Source: Hamadaea flava (GTDB taxonomy: Bacteria > Actinomycetota > Actinomycetes > Mycobacteriales > Micromonosporaceae). Taken from it: a stretch of DNA of 64,000 nucleotides. The position numbers were made by a program, and so were the translations under genes. The notes under the pieces are model-generated. The model was not told the DNA's origin and did not search any database. It saw nothing but the letters and a program-made list of their open reading frames with translations. Below, in pieces: positions 1 to 8,795 of the stretch; within the stretch, counting starts at the first letter, position 1, and each line of letters opens with the position of its first letter. The stretch covers positions 62,001 through 126,000 of the forward strand of contig NZ_JAMZDZ010000001.1 of assembly GCF_024172085.1 (NCBI RefSeq), read 5' to 3'.

Positions 1-374
1 CCGGCGGCGACCACGCGGATCGCGGTCAGCAGGTCGGCCGGGGGAGTGTCCTTGAGCAGGAACCCGCTCGCGCCCGCCCGCAACGCCGTGAACACGTACT
101 GATCGAGGTCGAACATCGTCAGCATCAGCACTTTCACGGCGCTGCCCGGCTCGGCGCAGATGCGCCGGGTCGCCTCGATGCCGTCCAGGCCCGGCATGCG
201 TACGTCCATCAGGACGACGTCGGGTCGTTGGCTGCGCGCGAGGCGTACGGCCTGCTCGCCGTCGGCCGCCTCACCGGTCGTCACCATGCCCGGCTCGGCG
301 TCGACGAGCACCCGCAGACTTCCGCGGAGCAGCGTCTGATCGTCGGCGAGCAGCACCCGGAGATCCTCGGTCAT
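1..374 (-). CDS. NarL/FixJ-family response regulator, receiver domain (partial, runs off the left edge)
   Basis: Only the N-terminal receiver domain is in the window; the HTH domain would lie to the left. The translation from ATG at 374 shows the acidic pair D11-D12, the phospho-acceptor D57 in a VVLMDVRMPG context and the conserved lysine of GFLLKD, all typical of NarL/LuxR-type regulators. The start overlaps the stop of the upstream histidine kinase by ATGA, so the two are translationally coupled and form a cognate pair. The likely targets are the ABC exporter genes read in the opposite direction from 1643. Confidence 0.9.
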   Translation of the reverse strand, partial: MTEDLRVLLADDQTLLRGSLRVLVDAEPGMVTTGEAADGEQAVRLARSQRPDVVLMDVRMPGLDGIEATRRICAEPGSAVKVLMLTMFDLDQYVFTALRAGASGFLLKDTPPADLLTAIRVVAA

Positions 375-1522
375 CGGGCCGCCTCGTAACGCAGGGTGGC
401 GCGGACAGCGAATCCGCCCCCGGGTTCCGGACCGGCTGCGAGGGCGCCGCCGTACATCGCGACCCGTTCGCGCATGCCGATCAGGCCATGCCCACCGGCG
501 TTCGGCGGGGCGGGGTTCGTGCCGTCGTCGACGACCGACAGGCGTACCTCGCCGCCGTCGGCCTCGACGGCGATCACGCACCGGGCCCGCGGTCCGGCGT
601 GCTTGGCGACGTTCGTCAGCGCCTCCTGCACGATCCGGTGCACGGCCAGCCCGACCCCGTCCGGCAGGTCCGCGAGCCCGCGCGCGGTCAGCTCGGCGCC
701 GGCCCGCCGCGCCAGGTCCCCGAGCGCCTCCGGTCCGGGCGCGGGCGCGAGGTCCGCGGGTTGTTCGTCCGATCTGAGTACGCCGACCATGCGACGCATG
801 TCGTTCAAAGCGTTGCGGCTGGTCTGCTCGATGACGCGCAACGCCTCGTGGGCCTCTTCCGGGCGGGTGCGGACGACGTGGTTCGCGACCCCGGCTTTCA
901 CCGCGATCAGGCCCATGCTGTGGGTCACGACGTCATGCAGTTCCCGGGCGATGCGCAGCCGTTCCTCGTCGACCGCCTGCCGGGCGATCCGCTGCGCCGT
1001 GCGTACGGCGTCGGCCCGGCGCTGCTGGGCGGCCCGGCCGAGTTCGGCCGCGGCGAGCAACGCCAGGAATCCCAGCACCAGCGGCCCGGCGTTGCCCCGC
1101 CACCAGTCCTGCCCGGGTTCGCGGGCCACGCCGAGGGCGGCCGTTCCGAGCAGCAGCCCGATGGACAACCCGGGCAGCCACCGTTCCCACCACGACCGGG
1201 GCATACGCGCGGCGGTCACCGCGTAGAGGGCGTACGCGGCGGGCAGCAGTGGATCCCAGAGCTGGTCGCGCAGCACCGCGAGGACGCTGACGGCCAGCGT
1301 CACCAGATACACCGGCAACGGCCACAACCGGCGTACGGCGAGCGGGGCCAACGCCGCCCCGGCCAGCGCGAACTGCTCCCACGGAGCCGCCGTCGCCGGC
1401 CGGGCCGCCGAGGGGCCGACCGGGCCGGTCGCCAGCAGCACCACCACGTACGCCAGCACGACGACGCCGTCGAGGGCGATCAGCCGGACCGCCCGGCTCC
1501 GGGGCTGCGCTGGGGGGTGCAC
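371..1522 (-). CDS. NarL-type sensor histidine kinase (HisKA_3)
   Basis: 383-residue membrane sensor kinase starting at GTG 1522. The N-terminal half has several hydrophobic segments (about residues 15-130) and no extracellular domain of note, so it may sense the membrane itself. A dimerisation/phospho-acceptor segment follows (ARELHDVVTHSMG, His in ELHD), then an HATPase_c domain with the N box VQEALTNVAKHA and the G box GLIGMRERV. It lies directly before its response regulator and divergent to an ABC-2 transporter, the arrangement common for LiaSR/DesKR-like systems that induce a drug or lipid exporter. The start is a choice: GTG 1522 is followed at once by the first hydrophobic segment. 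Confidence 0.9.
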   Translation of the reverse strand: MHPPAQPRSRAVRLIALDGVVVLAYVVVLLATGPVGPSAARPATAAPWEQFALAGAALAPLAVRRLWPLPVYLVTLAVSVLAVLRDQLWDPLLPAAYALYAVTAARMPRSWWERWLPGLSIGLLLGTAALGVAREPGQDWWRGNAGPLVLGFLALLAAAELGRAAQQRRADAVRTAQRIARQAVDEERLRIARELHDVVTHSMGLIAVKAGVANHVVRTRPEEAHEALRVIEQTSRNALNDMRRMVGVLRSDEQPADLAPAPGPEALGDLARRAGAELTARGLADLPDGVGLAVHRIVQEALTNVAKHAGPRARCVIAVEADGGEVRLSVVDDGTNPAPPNAGGHGLIGMRERVAMYGGALAAGPEPGGGFAVRATLRYEAAR

Positions 1523-1642
1523 CGGTCGACAATAGCCACGGCCAGGGCGTACGCGCCTCCGCCCACGGGGGGAGAGCCGCCCGGTCGCGATCCGACTCCG
1601 GTCCGACGCGGCCGGGCGCCCCCGCGATCCACGATGGCTCGC

Positions 1643-2362
1643 ATGATCGAGGTCTCTCACCTGACCAAACGCTATGGGCGGACCACCGCCGTCGACGACC
1701 TGACGTTCACCGTCCGGCCCGGCGTAGTGACCGGCTTCCTCGGCCCCAACGGGGCGGGGAAGTCGACGACGATGCGGCTCATGCTGGGCCTGGACCGCCC
1801 GACCACGGGCGAGGTACGCGTCGCGGGGCAGCGGTACGAGCGCCTGAACCCGCCACTGCGCACGGTCGGGTCGCTGCTCGACGGCCGCTCCGTCCATCCG
1901 GGCCGGTCCGCACTCAATCATCTGCGGTATCTGGCTCGCAGCAACGGGATCGGGCGTCATCGCGTACAGGAGGTGATCGACCTGACCGGGCTGACGACGG
2001 CAGCCCGCCGCCGTGCGGGCAAGTTCTCCCTGGGCATGGGCCAGCGGCTGGGGCTGGCCGCGGCGTTGCTCGGCGACCCGGCGGTGCTGATCCTGGACGA
2101 GCCGGTCAACGGACTCGATCCCGAGGGCGTGCGATGGATTCGTGATCTGCTGCGCGACCTGGCCGCGCAGGGGCGGACGGTGCTCGTCTCCAGCCATCTG
2201 ATGAGCGAGGCCGCGCAGACCGCCGACCACCTCATCGTGATCGGCCGCGGCCGTTTGCTGGCCGACGTCGCCACCGCCGACTTCGTGGCCGGAGCGCCGT
2301 CGCTGGAGGACGCGTTCCTGCGCCTCACGGCCGACGCGGTCGAGTATCGGGGGCAGCGATGA
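1643..2362 (+). CDS. ABC transporter ATP-binding protein (ABC-2 exporter type)
   Basis: About 239 residues with a complete nucleotide-binding domain: Walker A GPNGAGKS, a signature region degenerate at FSLGMGQR instead of LSGGQ, Walker B VLILDEP and the H-switch SSH. It couples to the permease that overlaps it by ATGA at 2359. ATG 1634, nine bases upstream, is an alternative start; neither has a clear Shine-Dalgarno sequence, so the transcript may be leaderless. The substrate is unknown. The neighbouring divergent two-component system suggests induction by membrane or antibiotic stress (inference). Confidence 0.9.
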   Translation: MIEVSHLTKRYGRTTAVDDLTFTVRPGVVTGFLGPNGAGKSTTMRLMLGLDRPTTGEVRVAGQRYERLNPPLRTVGSLLDGRSVHPGRSALNHLRYLARSNGIGRHRVQEVIDLTGLTTAARRRAGKFSLGMGQRLGLAAALLGDPAVLILDEPVNGLDPEGVRWIRDLLRDLAAQGRTVLVSSHLMSEAAQTADHLIVIGRGRLLADVATADFVAGAPSLEDAFLRLTADAVEYRGQR

Positions 2363-3111
2363 ACCTGCTCGCCGCCGAATGGATCAAGGTACGCAGCGTC
2401 CGCTCGACACTGTGGACACTGCTGGCGACGGCCGGGCTGGCCGTCGGGCTGAGCGCGTTCATCGCCTCGAACTTCCGGGCGAACATCGACCGGGTGCAGA
2501 ACTTCGATCCGATCGTCACCGCGCTCTACGGGCTGACCCTGGCCCAGTTGGCGCTCGTCGTCTTCGGAGTGCTCGCGATCGGCGCGGAGTACTCGTCCGG
2601 TTCGATCCGGCCGACCCTCGCCGCGACACCCCGGCGCGGCCGGTTCTACGCCGCGAAGACGGCCGTGGCCGGGCTCGTCGCCCTGGCGGTGTCGGCGCCG
2701 TCGGTGCTGATCGCGTTCGTCGTCGGGCAGCACGTGCTTGGCCCGTACGCCGTCGCCGACGGCGATCCCGACACCGTGCCCGCCCTCCTGGGCGCGATCG
2801 CGTACCTGCCGCTGATCTGCCTGTTCGCCACCGGAGTCGCGACGATGGTACGCAGTTCGGCCATCGCGCTGGGCGTGCTCATCCCGGTGCTGTTCCTCGG
2901 CTCGCAGGGACTGGGCAACGTGCCCGGACTGCGCCCGGTCCTGCAATACCTGCCCGACCAGGCCGGGATGGAGCTGATGCGGATCGCCGGTGGACCGGAG
3001 AGCGGCTTCGGCCCCACCTACGGGCCGGTCGCCGCACTGTTCATTCTGCTCGGGTGGACCGTGGCCGCACTGGCCGGCGGCTATCTCGTGCTGCGCCGCC
3101 GCGACGCCTAG
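2359..3111 (+). CDS. ABC-2 type permease
   Basis: 250-residue integral membrane protein with about six hydrophobic segments. The early motif EWIKVRSVRSTLW is typical of the cytoplasmic N-terminus of ABC-2 permeases paired with ABC-A type ATPases. The start codon overlaps the ATPase stop (ATGA), so the two subunits are co-translated. It ends 33 bases before the convergent stop of the next kinase gene; that gap contains a short imperfect tandem repeat (ccggctcagc twice) but no obvious strong terminator. Confidence 0.9.
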   Translation: MNLLAAEWIKVRSVRSTLWTLLATAGLAVGLSAFIASNFRANIDRVQNFDPIVTALYGLTLAQLALVVFGVLAIGAEYSSGSIRPTLAATPRRGRFYAAKTAVAGLVALAVSAPSVLIAFVVGQHVLGPYAVADGDPDTVPALLGAIAYLPLICLFATGVATMVRSSAIALGVLIPVLFLGSQGLGNVPGLRPVLQYLPDQAGMELMRIAGGPESGFGPTYGPVAALFILLGWTVAALAGGYLVLRRRDA

Positions 3112-3144
3112 CCCCGGCTCCGCTCACCGGCTCAGCCGACCGGC

Positions 3145-4314
3145 TCAGCGGACGGACAGAGCCGGCAGCGTCACGCAGACCTGGAGGCCACCGCCGGGCC
3201 GGGGAGTCGCGCTCACGTCTCCCTTGTGCGCCTGCGCGACGGCGCGGACGATCGACAGTCCGAGGCCGCTGCCGCGGGCGGACCCGACCCGGTCGGTGAG
3301 CCGCCGGAACGGCTCGAACAGCGCCGGCACCTCGTGCGGGGCGATGATCGGGCCGGTGTTGACCACCATCACCTGAACCTCGTGCACGAAGGAGCGGGTG
3401 TGGATCTCGACCCGGCCGCCGGGCACGTTGTAGCGGACGGCGTTGTCGACGAGGTTGCGGATGACCTGTTCCAGGAGGATCGCGTCGCCGACCGTACGCG
3501 CCGGCCGCAGGTCCGAGACGATGATCGCGTCCTGCGTGTCGGTGGCGGCGAGCGCCGACTGCGCCAGGTCGGCCAGGTCGGCCGGGCGTGGCTGGGTGAT
3601 GGCGTGCCCGGCGCTGGCCAGCGTGAGCAGCGATTCGATCAGCCGCTCGTGCCGCAGGTTGATCTCCAGGAGGTTCTCGCCCAGGGCCTGAATCTCCGGC
3701 GGGGCGGTGCGTTTGCGCATGGCGACCTCGACGAGCGTACGGTTCATCGCGATCGGCGTCTTCAGCTCGTGCGCGGCGTTGGCGATGAACCGCTCCTGGC
3801 CGGCGAACGCGTCGTCGATGCGGTCGAGCATCCGGTCGAACGAGTCGGCCAGCGTCTTGACCTCCCCGGGCGGATGGCCGAGGGAGATCCGGCGATGCAG
3901 CGTACGCCCCGCGATCCGTTGCGCCGCCGCAGTGATGGTGTTGAGCGGCCGCAGCACCCGGCCGGCGAGGAACCAGCCGGTGGCAGTGCCCACCAGCCAG
4001 ACGCCGAGGACCGTCGCGCCGCCCTTGCGGAGCAGGTTGGCCTGCATGCTGTCGATGATGACCTGCTTGGTGACCTGGTCGGCCTCCAGCTGTTCGTAGA
4101 TCGCCTCCTTGTCCTGCCTCGGCTCGCCGCTGCCAGGGGTTCGCGTGCCGATCTGTTCGTACTTCGACTCGATCGCGCCGTTCAGCGCGTAGCTCATGCT
4201 GTTGCGGACCAGGATCACCGAGCCGAACAACACCGCCGCCCCGCCGAACAGGAAGATCAGGCTGAAGGCGAGGGTCATGCGCAGACGCAGGCTGCCCCGG
4301 GACAGCGAACTCAT
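3145..4314 (-). CDS. VanS-like sensor histidine kinase (OmpR-type system)
   Basis: 389 residues. A first membrane segment at about residues 14-36, an extracytoplasmic loop of roughly 65 residues, a second membrane segment at about 97-118 and a HAMP linker precede the HisKA motif AAHELKTPIA (His near residue 182). The HATPase domain has N box RNLVDNAVRYN and G boxes ending RGSGLGLSIV. It follows its response regulator with ATGA overlap at 4311-4314. The pair is divergent from the racemase/ligase/dipeptidase operon, the topology expected for a vanRS-type regulator of cell-wall precursor remodelling. Kinase sequence alone cannot prove the ligand. Confidence 0.85.
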   Translation of the reverse strand: MSSLSRGSLRLRMTLAFSLIFLFGGAAVLFGSVILVRNSMSYALNGAIESKYEQIGTRTPGSGEPRQDKEAIYEQLEADQVTKQVIIDSMQANLLRKGGATVLGVWLVGTATGWFLAGRVLRPLNTITAAAQRIAGRTLHRRISLGHPPGEVKTLADSFDRMLDRIDDAFAGQERFIANAAHELKTPIAMNRTLVEVAMRKRTAPPEIQALGENLLEINLRHERLIESLLTLASAGHAITQPRPADLADLAQSALAATDTQDAIIVSDLRPARTVGDAILLEQVIRNLVDNAVRYNVPGGRVEIHTRSFVHEVQVMVVNTGPIIAPHEVPALFEPFRRLTDRVGSARGSGLGLSIVRAVAQAHKGDVSATPRPGGGLQVCVTLPALSVR

Positions 4315-4967
4315 CGGACCCGGTATCCCACGCCGGTGACCGTCTCGATCAGCTGCGGCTCGCCGAGCTTGCGGCGCAGCGAACTCAGCGTGACCCGGAC
4401 GATCGTGGTGAACGGGTCGGCGTTCTCGTCCCACACCTTCTCGAGCAGCGTCTCGGCCGAGACCGTCCCGCCGTCGGCCCGCAGCAGCTCCTCCAGCAGC
4501 GCGAACTCCTTGCGGGAGAGGCTGACGTAGCGGCCGTCGCGATACGTCTCGCGGTGGTGCGGGTCCAGCCGGATCCCGGCGCGCTGCAGCACCGGCGGCA
4601 GCGCCGGGCGGCTGCGCCGGCCCAACGCCCGGATCCGGGCCACCAACTCGTCGAACTCGAACGGCTTCGGCAGGTAGTCGTCCGCGCCCAGCGACAGGCC
4701 GCGCACGCGCTCGGACACCGTCCCCGACGCCGTCAGCATCAGCACGCGGACTACGCCCTCGCCCGCCACGACCTGCCGGCACACCTCGTCGCCGTGCACC
4801 TTGGGCAGGTCACGGTCGAGGACCAGCACGTCGTAGTCGTTGATCGAGAGCCGCTCCAGCGCCGCGGCACCGTCATGCACGACATCGACCGCGAACGCCT
4901 CGTCCCGCAGCCCGTCGGCGATCGCCGCGGCCATCATGGGCTCGTCCTCGGCCACCAGTACTCGCAC
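4311..4967 (-). CDS. VanR-like OmpR/PhoB-family response regulator
   Basis: 218 residues. The receiver domain has the acidic residues E7-D8, phospho-acceptor D51 (VLVLDRDLP) and the lysine of YLPKPF. A winged-helix output domain follows, ending with the hallmark TVTGVGYRVR. It is the first gene of the regulator operon and faces the alanine racemase gene across an 87-bp intergenic region that must hold both promoters, so it probably controls both its own operon and the van-like enzymes (inference from topology). Confidence 0.88.
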   Translation of the reverse strand: MRVLVAEDEPMMAAAIADGLRDEAFAVDVVHDGAAALERLSINDYDVLVLDRDLPKVHGDEVCRQVVAGEGVVRVLMLTASGTVSERVRGLSLGADDYLPKPFEFDELVARIRALGRRSRPALPPVLQRAGIRLDPHHRETYRDGRYVSLSRKEFALLEELLRADGGTVSAETLLEKVWDENADPFTTIVRVTLSSLRRKLGEPQLIETVTGVGYRVR

Positions 4968-5054
4968 CCGCGCAAGTATGCCAGCGGCGTGTTAGCCCAG
5001 CGTGAGGACTTTCGCTCGCGGCCGGCTCACACCCGGCCTGGTGAACTCACCCCC

Positions 5055-6170
5055 ATGATCGAACAGACGGCCCGGCTCGCGGTCGATCTCGCGGCCGTGC
5101 GGGCCAACGTCCGCGCGGTCTCAACTGGTACGCGAGCCGCGGTGATGGCGGTCGTGAAGGCGGACGGCTTCGGCCACGGCGCGGTCCCGGTGGCGCGGGC
5201 GGCCCTGGATGCCGGCGCGACCTGGCTCGGGGTGACCTCGGCCGCCGAGGCGTTGCGGCTGCGCCAGGCGGGGATCGAAGCTCCAGTCCTGAGCTGGCTG
5301 CATCCGATCGAGACCGATTTCGAGCCGTTGATTCGCCGAGAGGTCGATCTGGGCGTTTCCACGGTCGCCCATCTGCGCCGGATCGCCGTCGCTGCCGAGA
5401 CCGCAGGGCGGGCGGTACGCGTACACCTGAAAGCCGACACGGGACTGGCGCGCAACGGCGCGACCGCGGACGACTGGCCGGACCTGGTGGCGTGGGCCGC
5501 GAAACTGGCGGCCGAGGGCTGGCTGACGGTGACCGGCGTCTGGTCGCACCTGGCCGCCGCCGACGTGCCCGGAGACCGGCTGACCGACCTGCAGCTGGCG
5601 GCGTTCCGCGACGCCGTCGCCGCCGTGCGCGCCGCGGGCCTGCGCCCGGAGCTGCTGCATGTGGCGAACTCGGCGGCCACCCTGACCCGGCCCGACACAC
5701 ACTTCGACCTGTGCCGCGTGGGGTTGGCGCTTTACGGTGTCGAGCCGGTCGCGGGCCGTCGGCACGGGCTGCGACCGGCGATGACGCTGACCACGAGTGT
5801 GATCAACGTCAAACGGGCGCCGGCCGGGACGGGCGTCTCCTACCGGCACGAATACACCGTCCGGCGGCCCAGCACGCTGGCTCTCCTGCCGGTCGGGTAC
5901 GCCGACGGCCTGCCCCGCACGGCGGAGGGCCGCGCGCACGTGTGGCTGGCCGGGCAACGCTGCCCGATCGTCGGCCGGATCACGATGGATCAATGCGTCG
6001 TGGACGCCGGGGGACTGCCGGTGGCGATCGGCGATCCGGTGACCGTGTTCGGCCCCGGCGACGAGGGCGAACCGACGGCCGCCGACTGGGCGACCTGGGC
6101 GGGCACGAACCCGCACGAAATCCTGACCGGCGCGGGCGCGCGGGCCGAACGAACGTGGGTGGGGGCATGA
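5055..6170 (+). CDS. Alanine racemase-family PLP enzyme (VanT-like role possible)
   Basis: 371-residue soluble fold-type III PLP racemase. The PLP lysine is K35 in the AVVKADGFGHG motif, and the second catalytic residue is the tyrosine of TGVSYRHEY (about Y263). It lacks the membrane domain of enterococcal VanT serine racemases. As first gene of a three-gene operon with a D-Ala-D-X ligase and a VanX-like dipeptidase it should supply D-Ala or D-Ser to the ligase; the substrate cannot be read from the sequence. The stop overlaps the ligase start by ATGA. The ATG at 5055 is followed directly by the conserved ARLAVDLAAVRANV helix, which supports this start. Confidence 0.88.
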   Translation: MIEQTARLAVDLAAVRANVRAVSTGTRAAVMAVVKADGFGHGAVPVARAALDAGATWLGVTSAAEALRLRQAGIEAPVLSWLHPIETDFEPLIRREVDLGVSTVAHLRRIAVAAETAGRAVRVHLKADTGLARNGATADDWPDLVAWAAKLAAEGWLTVTGVWSHLAAADVPGDRLTDLQLAAFRDAVAAVRAAGLRPELLHVANSAATLTRPDTHFDLCRVGLALYGVEPVAGRRHGLRPAMTLTTSVINVKRAPAGTGVSYRHEYTVRRPSTLALLPVGYADGLPRTAEGRAHVWLAGQRCPIVGRITMDQCVVDAGGLPVAIGDPVTVFGPGDEGEPTAADWATWAGTNPHEILTGAGARAERTWVGA

Positions 6171-7132
6171 GCAGCATCGACATCGGTGTGCTGTCGGGTG
6201 GGCGCAGCGGCGAGCACGAGGTCTCCCGGAACTCGGCGCGCAGCATCATCGCGCACCTGGACCCGGTGCGATACACGGTGACCGACGTCGTGATCGGGCG
6301 CGACGGCGGCTGGTCCGTCGACGGCGTGCCGGCGACGTTCGGGCAGGCGCTCGGCGTCCTCGCGGCGCAGACGGTCGTGCTGCCCGCACTGCACGGCCCG
6401 TACGGCGAGGACGGGACCGTCCAAGCGATGCTGGAACACCTCGGGGTGACCTACGTCGGCAACGGGGTGCTCGCGAGCGCGGCCGGGATGGACAAGGAGT
6501 TCACCAAGAAACTGCTGGCCGCCGACGGTCTGCGGGTCGCGCCCGGGGTGGTGTTGCGGCGTGGCTCGGTGCTGGAGGAGTTCCGGCTGCCGGTGTTCGT
6601 CAAACCGGCCCGCGCCGGTTCCAGCCTCGGCGTCTCGCGTGTGACCCGGGCCGAGGATCTGGTGACCGCCATCGACCTGGCCTTCGCCAGCGACGACAAG
6701 GTCCTGGTGGAACCGGAGATCAGCGGCCGCGAGATCGACGTGGCGGTGCTGGAGTTCCCGGACGGCCGGATCGAGGCCGGGCCGCCGCTGGAGATCCGGG
6801 TCACCGGCGACGGCTTCTTCGACTATTCGGCCAAGTACGCCGCCGGCGCGACGTTCGACATCCCCGCCCGGCTCGACGCCGCCACCACGGCGCTGCTCCA
6901 GGACCAGGCGATCCGGGCGTTCCGTGCGCTCGACTGCCGGGGCCTGCTGCGCGTCGACTTCTTCCTCCCGCCGACCGGGGAGCCGGTCGTCAACGAGGTC
7001 AACACGTTCCCCGGCTTCACCGCGGCCTCCCAGTTCCCGCAGATCTGGGCCACCGCCGGAATCCCGTTCCCAAACCTGCTCGACATCCTCATCGCCACCG
7101 CATTGGGGGCATCCCGTGATTCTCTTGTCTGA
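6167..7132 (+). CDS. D-alanine--D-alanine/D-X ligase
   Basis: 321-residue ATP-grasp ligase. The N-terminal motif GGRSGEHEVS carries the glutamate that contacts the first D-Ala (E16). The ATP-grasp core has VFVKPARAGSSLGVS, and the C-terminal metal-binding motif is VNEVNTFPGFT. The omega loop reads FFDYSAKY: it keeps the Lys-Tyr pair of ordinary D-Ala-D-Ala ligases and lacks the histidine of VanA-type D-Ala-D-Lac ligases. D-Lac activity therefore looks unlikely (and no vanH is present), while D-Ala or D-Ser as second substrate remain open. It overlaps both neighbours, so the operon is tightly coupled. Confidence 0.88.
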   Translation: MSSIDIGVLSGGRSGEHEVSRNSARSIIAHLDPVRYTVTDVVIGRDGGWSVDGVPATFGQALGVLAAQTVVLPALHGPYGEDGTVQAMLEHLGVTYVGNGVLASAAGMDKEFTKKLLAADGLRVAPGVVLRRGSVLEEFRLPVFVKPARAGSSLGVSRVTRAEDLVTAIDLAFASDDKVLVEPEISGREIDVAVLEFPDGRIEAGPPLEIRVTGDGFFDYSAKYAAGATFDIPARLDAATTALLQDQAIRAFRALDCRGLLRVDFFLPPTGEPVVNEVNTFPGFTAASQFPQIWATAGIPFPNLLDILIATALGASRDSLV

Positions 7133-7757
7133 CCGCCGCATCGCCGAGTTGCCCGTCACCGACAACGGCGAGGCGCTGGTCGACGTGCGTACCGTCGACG
7201 GGTTGCGGGTCGACGACCGGCTCGCCGACCCCGGCGGGGCGTACGCCCACCTGCGGGAAGGTGTCGTCGACCGGCTCCTGACGGCGCAACGGCGGTTGCC
7301 GGACGGCCTGCGGTTCCTGATCGTCGAGGGTTATCGGCCGCTGACCCTGCAAGCGTCGTACTTCGCCGAGTATCGCGAGCGACTGCGGGCCGCGTACCCG
7401 GAATGGGACGGCGCGCGCCTGCACGTCGAGGCGAGCAAGTACATCTCGCCGCCCGAGGTCGCCCCGCACAGCACCGGCGGCACCGTCGACCTGACGCTGT
7501 GCACGGAGGACGGCGTCGAGCTGGACCTCGGCACACCGATCAACGCCACCCCGCTGGAAAGCGCCGATCGCTGCTTCACCGCCGCCCCGGACGTCCCGGA
7601 GGCGGCGAAGCGGGCGCGGTCGGCTCTCGGCGCGGCGCTCACCAGCGCAGGAATGATCAACTATCCGACCGAGTGGTGGCACTGGTCGTTCGGCGACCGC
7701 TACTGGGCGTTGCAGGCGGGCGCGGGCCACACCTGGTACGGCCCGGTCGACCGCTGA
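7116..7757 (+). CDS. VanX-like D-Ala-D-Ala dipeptidase
   Basis: 213 residues from GTG 7116, overlapping the ligase end by 17 bases. The zinc ligands of the VanX/peptidase M15D family are visible: H118 and D125 in HSTGGTVD and H189 in EWWH. E186 is the catalytic base and R74 of EGYRP the transition-state arginine. There is no signal peptide, so like VanX it should act on cytoplasmic dipeptides, removing D-Ala-D-Ala. Length matches VanX (about 202) rather than the longer bifunctional VanXY. Its coupling to racemase and ligase genes supports a precursor-remodelling role. Confidence 0.85.
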   Translation: MILLSDRRIAELPVTDNGEALVDVRTVDGLRVDDRLADPGGAYAHLREGVVDRLLTAQRRLPDGLRFLIVEGYRPLTLQASYFAEYRERLRAAYPEWDGARLHVEASKYISPPEVAPHSTGGTVDLTLCTEDGVELDLGTPINATPLESADRCFTAAPDVPEAAKRARSALGAALTSAGMINYPTEWWHWSFGDRYWALQAGAGHTWYGPVDR

Positions 7758-8735
7758 TCATTCACCCGGCTTCGGCATGGCCTCTTCGGCGGGCGCGGGG
7801 CGGTACGCGTTCGCCGCGTCCGCGACCGCCCACGCGTCGGCGACCGGGCCGAGGTGGCGCAGCTTGTCCGGGTTGATCACCGAACGAATCGTCTGGATGC
7901 GCCCGTCGAGGATGTCCAGCGACAGGATGTTGAGCACCTTGCCGTCGCCGGCGCGCAGGATCGCGCCCGGCTGGCCGTTCACCGAGTGCGGCTCCACCGT
8001 GCCGCCGATCTCGGCGAACCTCGGCACGACGAAGGCCAGCAGCGCGGCCACGTTGGCCGCACCGAACGCGCCGGTGCCGAACTGCGGCGCCTTGCCGCCG
8101 CCGTCGCCGACCATGTGCACGTCAGCGGCGAGCAGTTCCATGAGCCCGGCGACGTCACCCTCCCGGAAGGCGTCGAAGAACCGCCCGGCCAGCTCCTCGC
8201 GCTCCCGGCGGTCGGCTTCGAACCGGGGGCGGCCGGAGTCCATGTGGCGGCGGGCGCGGACGGCGAGCTGGCGGCAGGCCGCCTCGGGCCGCCCGACCGC
8301 CGCGGACACCTCGGCGAAGCCGAAGCCGAACACCTCCCGCAGGACGAACACCGCCCGTTCGAGCGGGCTCAGCCGCTCCAGGAGCAGCAAGGCCGCCATC
8401 GACACGGAGTCGGCCAGTTCCGCCGCCCGCTCCGGATCCTCGTACGGGTCGTCGACCAGCGGCTCCGGGAACCACGGCCCGACATACTGCTCCCGGCGTA
8501 CGCGGGCGGACCGCAGCACGTCGATCGCGATCCGGGTGACGACGGCCGACAGGAACGCCTTGACCGACTTCGGCCGCGTCGCCGAGCCTTCGTACCGCAG
8601 CCAGGTCTCCTGCACGGCGTCCTCCGCCTCGCTGACGCTGCCGAGAATCCGGTACGCGATCGCGAACAGCAGCGACCGCAGCTGTTCGAACTCCGTCGCC
8701 CGATCCTCGCCGGAGCCACGTTCCGTGGTCGTCAT
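7758..8735 (-). CDS. ECF41-family RNA polymerase sigma factor with C-terminal SnoaL-like domain
   Basis: 325 residues. Sigma region 2 (about residues 15-85) and region 4 (about 110-165) are followed by a fused NTF2/SnoaL-like domain. Three signatures define the ECF41 group: WFPEPLV in the linker, DGGGK in the fused domain and NPDKL near the C-terminus. In characterised members the fused domain tunes sigma activity and no anti-sigma factor is used. ECF41 genes usually sit beside a carboxymuconolactone decarboxylase, oxidoreductase or epimerase gene; none is adjacent here. A consensus ECF41 promoter lies upstream (8796-8822), so autoregulation is likely. The stop abuts the vanX-like stop without a gap. 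Confidence 0.92.
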   Translation of the reverse strand: MTTTERGSGEDRATEFEQLRSLLFAIAYRILGSVSEAEDAVQETWLRYEGSATRPKSVKAFLSAVVTRIAIDVLRSARVRREQYVGPWFPEPLVDDPYEDPERAAELADSVSMAALLLLERLSPLERAVFVLREVFGFGFAEVSAAVGRPEAACRQLAVRARRHMDSGRPRFEADRREREELAGRFFDAFREGDVAGLMELLAADVHMVGDGGGKAPQFGTGAFGAANVAALLAFVVPRFAEIGGTVEPHSVNGQPGAILRAGDGKVLNILSLDILDGRIQTIRSVINPDKLRHLGPVADAWAVADAANAYRPAPAEEAMPKPGE

Positions 8736-8795
8736 GGCTGCTGCTCGATCCGCATGTCACTGGCCTTCCGTCGCCTCATGATCCTTCCGTACGGA

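Noticed and set aside
6167-7132. The ligase as a VanA-type D-Ala-D-Lac ligase
   Set aside because: The omega loop keeps Lys-Tyr rather than the VanA histidine region, and no vanH dehydrogenase gene accompanies it.
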